Positions 1 to 5,308 of a DNA stretch of 7,082 bases are shown here, piece by piece (the stretch's first letter is position 1; each line of letters opens with the position of its first letter). The stretch lies in the NCBI GenBank assembly GCA_002293005.1, contig DBCJ01000099.1:1-7082 (forward strand). The letters are read 5' to 3'. The notes under the pieces are model-generated. The model was not told where the DNA came from, did not search any database, and saw only the letters and a list, made by a program, of their open reading frames with translations. Made by a program: the position numbers and the translations under genes. This DNA comes from Ignavibacteria bacterium UBA961 (lineage in GTDB: Bacteria > Bacteroidota > Ignavibacteria > Kapaibacteriales > UBA961).

Positions 1-951
1 AATGCTCAATACACTTTGTTCAAACCTCGCTCCAGCTGGCGCATGGAAGGTGGAGCATGGTATAGTCCCGGAATGCAGACAGGCGAAAATCTTCCGAATG
101 GTGTGATGGTGTATTATAACTGGGACGGCTCGGGAAGCGGTCCGATTACAATGGAATTCCGCGATCAAAAAGATTCAGTCTTGCGAACATTTTCTTCAGA
201 CAAAGACATGAAAGGTGAAAAGGCAATCACCGAATCAGTGTATCATACTGAGCCCGGAAAGGAAGTGAAGAATGCCGCACTTTCCTTACAGAAAGGACTC
301 AATCGCTTTTTCTGGGATATGCATATTGCACCCGCAATTGAATCGCCGGTTGTGATGTGGGGTGCCTCAACTCGAGGTCCGAAAGTGTTTCCCGGAACAT
401 ATTCCGTGATTCTGAAAAAAGGTGATTCAATCATTGCAAAACAACAATTCGACATTGCATCGGCTATTGGTGCAAAAACCGAAGATTTGAAATTGCAATT
501 TGATTTACATTCATCTGTAAATGCAAAGGTGAGCGAAACACATAAAACGGTCAATCGCATGAAAGATATAAAGTCCACCATTTCTCAATCGATTGCAAAA
601 ATGAAAAAAGAAGTGAAGGATACGATATTGACAAAAGACATCATCAAGCTTGGAACATTGATCACTGATTCATTGAATGCAATTGAAAATAGACTCGTGC
701 AGAATAAGGCAAAAGCCGGACAAGACCTTTTGAATCATCCGATGAAATTGAATAATAAATTGTCTGCATTGACATCAACCATCGCATCAGCGGATGCCAA
801 GCCAACAGAGCAGACTTATGAAGCGGTAAAAAAAATCACCGCATTGATTCAAAAAGAACTTGATGCGGTGAAAGCCATGGAACTCATCGAAATCAAGAGA
901 TTCAATGAGCAATATGTGAATCTGAAATTGCCGATCATCAGCGGAGAATGA
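1..951 (+). CDS. VPS10/sortilin-like BNR 'glycosyl hydrolase' family protein, C-terminal part (5' end outside window)
   Basis: The frame is open from base 1 (N-A-Q-Y-T-L-F-K...) to TGA at 949-951, giving 316 codons of a longer protein. The opening residues, with RSSWRMEGGAW and then NLPNGVMVYY, followed by a beta-sandwich ending in LNRFFWDMHIAP and FPGTYSVILKKG, match my recollection of the region after the propeller in large bacterial VPS10/BNR proteins often labelled 'glycosyl hydrolase'. The last ~150 residues are charged and helical (K/E/I/L-rich, probable coiled coil), with the family-typical HPMKLNNKLSAL and KPTEQTYEAV segments. No Asp box remains in this part, so the propeller must lie upstream. 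No T9SS sorting domain is present at the C-terminus. Family members are usually exported; the enzymatic activity is unproven and the 'hydrolase' name is only a label. Its stop codon touches that of the convergent neighbour. Confidence 0.8.
   Translation, partial: NAQYTLFKPRSSWRMEGGAWYSPGMQTGENLPNGVMVYYNWDGSGSGPITMEFRDQKDSVLRTFSSDKDMKGEKAITESVYHTEPGKEVKNAALSLQKGLNRFFWDMHIAPAIESPVVMWGASTRGPKVFPGTYSVILKKGDSIIAKQQFDIASAIGAKTEDLKLQFDLHSSVNAKVSETHKTVNRMKDIKSTISQSIAKMKKEVKDTILTKDIIKLGTLITDSLNAIENRLVQNKAKAGQDLLNHPMKLNNKLSALTSTIASADAKPTEQTYEAVKKITALIQKELDAVKAMELIEIKRFNEQYVNLKLPIISGE
828..871 (-). terminator. Intrinsic terminator of the minus-strand T9SS protein gene, inside the convergent CDS
   Basis: Read on the minus strand, a perfect 9-bp stem (TCACCGCAT at 871-863 with ATGCGGTGA at 844-836) encloses an 18-nt loop and is followed directly by eight T residues (835-828). 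This is the classical rho-independent layout. It begins 80 nt after the stop codon of the 952-4074 gene and lies wholly within codons of the plus-strand gene. On the plus strand the stem has no T-tract after it, so it should work in one direction only. Confidence 0.75.
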
Positions 952-3900
952 TCACTCCTTGATAAATCGCATGGTAACTTTGAGTTGATCAAATCGCACA
1001 AGATAGAAGCCGGCGGGAATTCCTGAGACATTCAAGGGAATTCCCGTTTTGCCTTTTAGGATTTCCTCGCCCGTCATAGAATACACTCTAAATCCATCTT
1101 GTGAATTGCTTGAAATTGTCAATATATCACCCACGGGATTCGGCATGAGTTTGAATCCATTTTCTTCATCCATGATATCACTGGATGATTTCTTTGAGAA
1201 TGTGAGTTTTTTTCTTTCGGTCCACGGACCCCAACCAATCCTATTCTCAGCACGCACCTGCATATACCATATGGAATCGGAACCGGGGATATAAGATGGT
1301 AAAGAAATGGAAGGTATGATTCCTGCATCGATCGTATCTGCCAATGGTGCAAAATTCTCATTGATGGAAAAGCGAACTTGGGATTTGCTGATACTGTCTT
1401 CCGCTTTTGCACTCCAAGAAATCACAAGCACGGGTTTTTCTCCTTCAAGATATTGAATGACAGTATCGGATTTTGGTTGCAATAATGTAATCACGGGTAC
1501 ATTTCCGGTATTGACTTCTCTGAATGTGATGGCAACCATTTCAGACCATGCGCTCCAGCCGGACATATTGCCTATTCGACTTTGCATATACCAAATGGAA
1601 TCGATGCCGGGTACATTACCGGGAATATGATTTGCATTGATATTGATGATATCAATCGTGTCTGCTTTGGTGAATGATCTACCATTTGAAAATCTTGCTT
1701 GTGCTTGTGTTATATTTTGTGCGACATTCCATTGAGGAAGAATGGTCATCTGAGGTTTAAATCCTTTCTCATAAATAATCACGGTATCACGCATTGGGAA
1801 TGATGCGGTCTGATATGGTATTTGGGGGATTGTGGTTTTTCCGAATCGCAATCCATTGCCAATTGTTCCGATGAACATTTCCCATGGTGCTGAATGTTTG
1901 AAAGAAATGGCGCGTGATGCTCTTGCGGGAAATATATTCGCCAATTCACCGCTTGTAGGATTTTGTGCGCTCGCATTTTGCGATAAATAGAGTCCATGCG
2001 TTTCAGTGGCAATATATAATTGTCCATTTTGCGCAGGATTGATTTCGCATGTATTGATTCTTCCTGCATATCCATTGCGGACCGGTAATGTCACGATTCG
2101 TGTCCAATTTCTTCCACGATTGATTGTGCGATATACTCCGCCTGAATTATCATTTGCATTTGTTGGATCACTCCATGTTGTGACATACCATGTATTACGA
2201 TATGGATCATGCGGATCGATGGCAAAGGATGTTGTCCATCGTTTCATTTCATCAATGGAGACATCTGTCCAAGTTTTACCGCCATCATTTGATGTAAATA
2301 AGCCGGCACTTTGCGTGAGGACTGTTCCATTTCTTCTGGCCGTGAAACTTGCGATGATTGTTCCATCTTTCATTACTTTGATAGTATGGGGATGTCCTTC
2401 AGTTCTTGGTGGATTTGCAAGATTCTTCCAAGTACTGCCTCCTGAAATACTATCATTCACGATGATTCCGCCTTGAGTGGTATGAGCGAGTCCGGCATAG
2501 AGTCTTTTGGAATTTTGCGGATCGATGCACAAACTTGAAATGGGAGAAGGAAATTCTTTGGCTATTGTCCAAGTATTACCTTTATCCGTTGATTGCAGAA
2601 TAGCACTCGGAGCGGTATTTATCAAAATATCAGACACTTTTCCAATAGAGTATAATGAAGAGAGGGAAGATACTGCGGCATAGATGATTCCATCGGATAT
2701 CTCAAAATCATAACAGGTAGAAAATTTTGCGGGAATGCTGATCTTCTTCCATGAAATTCCATTGTCCATTGATCGAATGATTCCACCTGCATCAATTCCC
2801 GCCAATACGATTGTTGAATCTGCATAGAGAATATCATGTACCGTTGAATTCTCCAATCCATTGGATTGATATGTTGAAGATTGAGGAATTACCGTATTCT
2901 GGGGATTCTCATCTTCAGTTCTGAGATATGCTTGTTTCCAGGAATCACCGCCATTTGTACTGATATGAAGCGATGCATAATCACCCATTGCAAGGATTTG
3001 AGGATTTTTTGAAGACACTGAAAATGTCATTGCCGTTCCCGCATAAGACCAATCCCATGCACTACCTGAACCAATCCAACCACTTGCGATATTTGCATTG
3101 TTTCCGGTCTTGAAGACTGAAGTAAATGCATTTCCACCATTAATTGAACGCAAAATCATTGGTTCATTCATCTCATTTGATCCGGCTAGATATAATCGCG
3201 ATGGATCATTTATTGACATGCCCAGATGATTAGGTAAAAATGTTCCGGGCAAAGCAGACTTTCGAGAGATCCAATCTCCTGATTGACCATTGATCACATC
3301 CATGACATAGAGTTCATCATATGCGGTTATTTCATCGGGTTCGATACCGGGATAGAGCATCTCAATCGGACCTGTCAAGCAAGCCAAACGATAGAGATTC
3401 CCACTTGCCCCATAAGTAAATGATATGATACCGGTTTCTTTTGGAAATTCATAAAAAGAATCTTTGATGAATGTAAGGCCATCATCATCCGAAGTATAGA
3501 TCCCTGCTTGTGTGGCAATCATGATATAGGTGCCATCAAACAAAACGCCTGCAATATAGCATCCATCAGCTCCATCGGAGATTTCACTGATTGCAATCGT
3601 CCAATTTGCTCCGCCATCCGATGAAAAGTAGGCATCGGTATAATCTGAGACAATCAGTCTATTTGTTGAAGCGGGATCTGCATGAATATAATATGCGCCA
3701 CCAAAGGTTGGATCATTGATTGGGTTCCAACTTCTTCCGCCATCACTGGAACGAACGGGAATATAGTCTCCATCTTTCTCGGAGATTGCATAGAGAATCT
3801 GCGCATTCGAAGTGAATGTCACATTGCCTGCAGAACTTCCACCGGCTATAGTCGCATGTGGGTAAGCATTCCATGATATTCCAAGATCAGTACTGGAAAA

Positions 3901-4074
3901 CATCTGGGATGCTGAACCAGAAACGCGAACTGTATATGGGATTGTTGGTGCAATCGACAATGAATGGAATGTGGTTCCACCGCCCATACCTCGAGATTCA
4001 AATCTTGTGGGTTGTGCAACAGCATGAAATGAAAACAGAACAATAATTGTGAAGAAGTACGATAAGAACTTCAT
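952..4074 (-). CDS. Secreted Asp-box (BNR/VPS10-type) beta-propeller protein with T9SS type A sorting domain
   Basis: A complete 1040-residue exported protein. Residues 1-20 form a Sec signal peptide (MKFLSYFF..., hydrophobic core, likely cleavage AVA|Q). Eleven Asp-box-like motifs (S/T-x-D/N-x-G-x-x-W/F) end at about residues 68, 116, 158, 202, 317, 379, 442, 502, 549, 602 and 657. This predicts one large or two stacked beta-propellers over about residues 30-745. Two homologous beta-sandwich repeats follow (about 757-851 and 862-959), both carrying DSIWYMQ. Residues ~972-1040 are a type A T9SS C-terminal domain: LMPNPVGDILTI, GFRVYSMTGEEIL, IPAGFYLVRF and a basic final strand. It is expected at the cell surface or outside the cell after Por-type sorting, but its ligand or substrate cannot be read from sequence. 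The ATG at 4074 is the only start that retains the signal peptide; no Shine-Dalgarno is visible upstream. Sialidase activity should not be assumed from Asp boxes. Confidence 0.9.
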   Translation of the reverse strand: MKFLSYFFTIIVLFSFHAVAQPTRFESRGMGGGTTFHSLSIAPTIPYTVRVSGSASQMFSSTDLGISWNAYPHATIAGGSSAGNVTFTSNAQILYAISEKDGDYIPVRSSDGGRSWNPINDPTFGGAYYIHADPASTNRLIVSDYTDAYFSSDGGANWTIAISEISDGADGCYIAGVLFDGTYIMIATQAGIYTSDDDGLTFIKDSFYEFPKETGIISFTYGASGNLYRLACLTGPIEMLYPGIEPDEITAYDELYVMDVINGQSGDWISRKSALPGTFLPNHLGMSINDPSRLYLAGSNEMNEPMILRSINGGNAFTSVFKTGNNANIASGWIGSGSAWDWSYAGTAMTFSVSSKNPQILAMGDYASLHISTNGGDSWKQAYLRTEDENPQNTVIPQSSTYQSNGLENSTVHDILYADSTIVLAGIDAGGIIRSMDNGISWKKISIPAKFSTCYDFEISDGIIYAAVSSLSSLYSIGKVSDILINTAPSAILQSTDKGNTWTIAKEFPSPISSLCIDPQNSKRLYAGLAHTTQGGIIVNDSISGGSTWKNLANPPRTEGHPHTIKVMKDGTIIASFTARRNGTVLTQSAGLFTSNDGGKTWTDVSIDEMKRWTTSFAIDPHDPYRNTWYVTTWSDPTNANDNSGGVYRTINRGRNWTRIVTLPVRNGYAGRINTCEINPAQNGQLYIATETHGLYLSQNASAQNPTSGELANIFPARASRAISFKHSAPWEMFIGTIGNGLRFGKTTIPQIPYQTASFPMRDTVIIYEKGFKPQMTILPQWNVAQNITQAQARFSNGRSFTKADTIDIININANHIPGNVPGIDSIWYMQSRIGNMSGWSAWSEMVAITFREVNTGNVPVITLLQPKSDTVIQYLEGEKPVLVISWSAKAEDSISKSQVRFSINENFAPLADTIDAGIIPSISLPSYIPGSDSIWYMQVRAENRIGWGPWTERKKLTFSKKSSSDIMDEENGFKLMPNPVGDILTISSNSQDGFRVYSMTGEEILKGKTGIPLNVSGIPAGFYLVRFDQLKVTMRFIKE
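955..1161 (-). other. T9SS type A C-terminal sorting domain (coding region)
   Basis: This stretch encodes residues ~972-1040. It has the characteristic PNP start (MPNPVGDILTI), a middle strand (GFRVYSMTGEEI), the G-I-P-A-G-F-Y-L-V-R turn-strand and a short basic terminal strand. In the known family this domain directs passage through the outer membrane and is then cleaved or exchanged for an anchor by the sortase-like PorU. It is the strongest taxonomic marker in the window. Confidence 0.9.
1014..1050 (+). terminator. Candidate intrinsic terminator of the plus-strand VPS10-like gene, inside the convergent CDS
   Basis: A perfect 10-bp inverted repeat (CGGGAATTCC at 1014-1023 and GGAATTCCCG at 1037-1046, 13-nt loop) is followed on the plus strand by TTTT (1047-1050), GCC and another TTTT. 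It starts 62 nt after the TGA of the plus gene and lies in codons ~1010-1021 of the minus-strand protein. The U-tract is short and interrupted, so it is weaker than the opposing terminator at 828-871. Each arm also contains the self-complementary GGAATTCC, which could allow other pairings. Confidence 0.5.
1198..1806 (-). repeat. Tandem duplicated beta-sandwich (Fn3/Ig-like) domain repeats within the T9SS protein
   Basis: Two diverged copies, encoded at about 1522-1806 and 1198-1491, share an ordered set of motifs: A/V-R-F-S-x-N/I...F (residues ~793 and ~900), A-D-T-I-D (~804 and ~912), I-P-G-x-D-S-I-W-Y-M-Q (~820 and ~929), and G-W-x-x-W-x-E (~839 and ~947). The DSIWYMQ codons at 1582-1602 and 1258-1278 are nearly identical in DNA. 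These look like spacer domains between propeller and sorting signal. Domain limits are approximate. Confidence 0.75.
4015..4074 (-). other. Sec signal peptide of the T9SS protein (coding region)
   Basis: Residues 1-20 have one N-terminal lysine, a hydrophobic core (LSYFFTIIVLFSF) and an A-V-A cleavage motif before Q21. This fits signal peptidase I export, which T9SS cargo needs before crossing the outer membrane. There is no cysteine at +1, so it is not a lipoprotein. Confidence 0.85.
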
Positions 4075-4120
4075 AGATTTTGACCGATTGATGGTGGAAT
4101 ATGTGAATCAATAACACTGC

Positions 4121-4149
4121 AAACTACGATTCGTCACATTTTGATTCAA
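4121..4149 (-). promoter_or_regulatory. Weak candidate promoter for the T9SS protein gene
   Basis: On the minus strand, TTGAAT (4149-4144) is separated by 17 bp from TAGTTT (4126-4121), with the next base G giving TAGTTTG. It scores 4/6 and 3/6 against the sigma-70 boxes. The -10 part resembles the Bacteroidota TAnnTTTG element but is one base short. It would place transcription start about 40 nt before the ATG at 4074. This is a visual match only. Confidence 0.25.
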
Positions 4150-4181
4150 ATCATGAGATATTTCTTTGAGCTATTCTTGAT

Positions 4182-4203
4182 TTGTGCAATGATATCAGCA
4201 CAA
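4182..4203. promoter_or_regulatory. Operator-like dyad TTGTGC-N10-GCACAA
   Basis: Perfect 6-bp arms (4182-4187 and 4198-4203) flank a 10-bp spacer that contains the palindrome GATATC. The 22-bp size and symmetry suit a dimeric regulator site. It lies 108 bp upstream of the T9SS gene start and 68 bp upstream of the small plus-strand ORF. No T-tract follows on either strand, so it is not a terminator. No regulator can be named. Confidence 0.3.
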
Positions 4204-4257
4204 TATATCTTTCTATTTCCCTATTCATGAAATGCAAGGAATTGAGAATATAACAAA

Positions 4258-4268
4258 CAAAGGAGGTG
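4258..4268 (+). promoter_or_regulatory. Near-perfect Shine-Dalgarno sequence (AAAGGAGGTG)
   Basis: The core AGGAGGTG at 4261-4268 is fully complementary to the 3' end of 16S rRNA. It sits 4 nt (counted from AGGAGG) before ATG 4271 and 10 nt before ATG 4277, so either could be the start; spacing mildly favours 4277. None of the complete genes in the window has a comparably strong site. On the minus strand the same bases read CACCTCCTTT, the sequence of the 16S 3' tail itself. Confidence 0.4.
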
Positions 4269-4270
4269 TT

Positions 4271-4471
4271 ATGGCGATGAAGGGAAGCATGAAATTCGCA
4301 CAGCTTTCCCAAAGAATGTATGTTTCTTATGAAATGCTGAAGGATGACATGCATTATATATCACCTTCCATCAGATGGAAAGCATTAAAGATAAACGATT
4401 TCTTTCTCTTGAAGTGGTTTAAGACTTGCACCGATAGCCGGTGGAAAAACATGGGCTGCTTTATTGCATAA
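4271..4471 (+). CDS. Small unrecognised ORF with a strong ribosome binding site; doubtful gene
   Basis: This encodes 66 residues from ATG 4271 (64 from ATG 4277) to TAA at 4469-4471. It begins MAMKGSMKFAQLSQRMY and is rich in K, M, aromatic residues and S, with no signal peptide, membrane segment or domain I recognise. In its favour is a near-perfect Shine-Dalgarno sequence just upstream in an otherwise non-coding region. Against it, the last ~28 codons run antisense through the end of the PilM-like gene, the composition is unremarkable, and no convincing plus-strand promoter is seen. It could be a real small protein, an antisense regulatory transcript, or chance. Confidence 0.25.
   Translation: MAMKGSMKFAQLSQRMYVSYEMLKDDMHYISPSIRWKALKINDFFLLKWFKTCTDSRWKNMGCFIA
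4353..4381 (-). promoter_or_regulatory. Candidate sigma-70-like promoter with exact TATAAT
   Basis: On the minus strand, TTTCCA (4381-4376, 4/6 to TTGACA) and an exact TATAAT (4358-4353) are spaced by 17 bp. It would give the T9SS gene a leader of about 270 nt. It overlaps the hairpin after the PilM-like gene, so ending one transcript and starting the next would share the same bases. Exact TATAAT is not rare in AT-rich DNA. Confidence 0.3.
4364..4382 (-). terminator. Hairpin directly after the operon's last stop codon (possible terminator or 3'-end stabiliser)
   Basis: Two bases after the TAA of the PilM-like gene the minus strand forms an 8-bp stem (CTTTCCAT with ATGGAAGG, one G-U pair) closed by a CTG triloop. 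It marks the expected 3' end of the three-gene operon. The following bases (TGATATATAATGC) contain no T-tract, so it is a poor intrinsic terminator and may instead be an RNA-stabilising structure. Confidence 0.35.
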
Positions 4472-5308
4472 TGCAATGGCACTAATGCCAAGGGAAGTGG
4501 TGGAGAGCAGACCACGAAAAGCATTGAATCGCATTGTGTCAATGGTCACTGCATGTGATAATGTATCAAGCAAATCTTTGCGTAATCCTTCGCCATAGAG
4601 CAAGGCAAGATCGGGAGAGGGAATATACAGAGGAAGCACGGAAGTCAGAATCTTTCCACATACAGAGCCAAAATCATCTTGTTCCGGAATCCCATAGAGA
4701 GAATAAAATGCAAGATTTCCTTCACTGAGAACACTCACATCTATGAAGCGTTCTTGAACGCCTAGAATCGCAATGGTCTTATTTGCAAATTCAGGATAAT
4801 TCATCATGCACGCAGAGTGTGCAGAAAATTGACTGTTCTGAGTGAACTTGATGGGTACTTTAAAAGAGCTAAAACACTTCTTACACATGTCAATCAAAGC
4901 GAGATCAGTCATGATTGCCAACATATGCTTTGAACCATCTTCGGTTGCATGACCCGGAATGAGCATGATTGAAAAGTCATCTGCCGTCTTTTCCGGTTCC
5001 ACTTGCTGAATCTCTTCATTCAATAATGCTTTAATTTCCGCTTTACGGGATAGATCGGCATTGGGGACTTGATAGATATAGACTTTTTCAATTGGGATGC
5101 TGAAATTCACCATTTGAACCATCCCAAAATACGGTGCAAGATCTTTGCTTATGATTTGGGACAGAATCTGAATATCATCTTCATTGCGCAGTGTTTGCGG
5201 AAATGCATTCACATGCAATACTTCCATTCCCTCTCTTGCGGTATTGAGAAGTGTAATATAAGTGCGTTCAGAACCAAAGTAGACCGAGAGTGTAGTATTC
5301 ATGGTCAT
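4385..5308 (-). CDS. PilM-like actin-fold protein, apparently a pseudo-ATPase
   Basis: This encodes 307 residues with no signal peptide or membrane segment, so it is probably cytoplasmic. Its layout follows the PilM/FtsA actin fold: LSVYFGSERTYITLL (residues 7-21) at the phosphate-1 hairpin, FSIPIEKVYIYQVPN (69-83) then an E-rich 'I..E' helix (92-104), AILGVQERFIDVSVLSEG (180-197) at phosphate-2, LALLYGEGLRKDLLDTL (234-250) at the adenosine loop, and AIGASL (291-296) near the end. The acidic residues expected after the first and second strands (D-x-G) are replaced (Y-F-G and L-G), so ATP binding is doubtful. It is shorter than typical PilM (~350). The start at 5308 overlaps the permease stop as ATGA; ATG 5302 is an alternative. 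No PilN/O/P/Q genes are next to it here. A DUF3822-type relative of the same fold is an alternative. The family assignment rests on pattern memory only. Confidence 0.55.
   Translation of the reverse strand: MTMNTTLSVYFGSERTYITLLNTAREGMEVLHVNAFPQTLRNEDDIQILSQIISKDLAPYFGMVQMVNFSIPIEKVYIYQVPNADLSRKAEIKALLNEEIQQVEPEKTADDFSIMLIPGHATEDGSKHMLAIMTDLALIDMCKKCFSSFKVPIKFTQNSQFSAHSACMMNYPEFANKTIAILGVQERFIDVSVLSEGNLAFYSLYGIPEQDDFGSVCGKILTSVLPLYIPSPDLALLYGEGLRKDLLDTLSHAVTIDTMRFNAFRGLLSTTSLGISAIALCNKAAHVFPPAIGASLKPLQEKEIVYL

Larger units (their letters stand above)
4075..4384. other. 310-bp intergenic region upstream of the T9SS gene
   Basis: This is the only sizeable non-coding stretch. On the minus strand it holds a hairpin just after the stop of the upstream gene (4364-4382), a TATAAT-like element (4353-4358) and a weaker promoter-like pair (4121-4149) nearer the T9SS start. 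It also contains a dyad (4182-4203) and a bulged inverted repeat, GGGAAGC at 4282-4288 with GCTTTCCC at 4303-4310. On the plus strand it holds a strong Shine-Dalgarno sequence and the start of a small ORF. I see no tRNA, known riboswitch or mobile-element remnant. Confidence 0.6.

Noticed and set aside
243..581. 112-codon minus-strand open frame opposite the VPS10-like gene
   Set aside because: It lies inside a coding region with clear family motifs, has a low-complexity Ser/Phe/Cys-rich composition typical of a complementary frame, and has no start signal.
1258..1602. Near-identical DNA at 1258-1278 and 1582-1602 as a mobile or CRISPR-type repeat
   Set aside because: There are only two copies, in frame and within diverged homologous protein domains, so they are explained by an internal domain duplication.
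2006..2476. 156-codon plus-strand open frame opposite the T9SS protein gene
   Set aside because: It is antisense to well-supported Asp-box coding sequence, has no ribosome binding site or recognisable domain, and reads as the complement of the repeated Gly/Trp/Asp codons.
952..4074. Calling the large Asp-box protein a sialidase
   Set aside because: Asp boxes are structural and shared by many propeller families. I could not locate the FRIP motif or the arginine triad of sialidases.
4104..4148. 8-bp inverted repeat TGAATCAA/TTGATTCA (4104-4111 and 4141-4148)
   Set aside because: The 29-nt loop, AT-rich arms and absence of a T-tract make it no better than chance in such DNA.
4282..4310. Bulged hairpin GGGAAGC/GCTTTCCC as a terminator
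   Set aside because: It has a bulge and a 14-nt loop and is not followed by a T-tract on either strand, so at most it is local leader structure.
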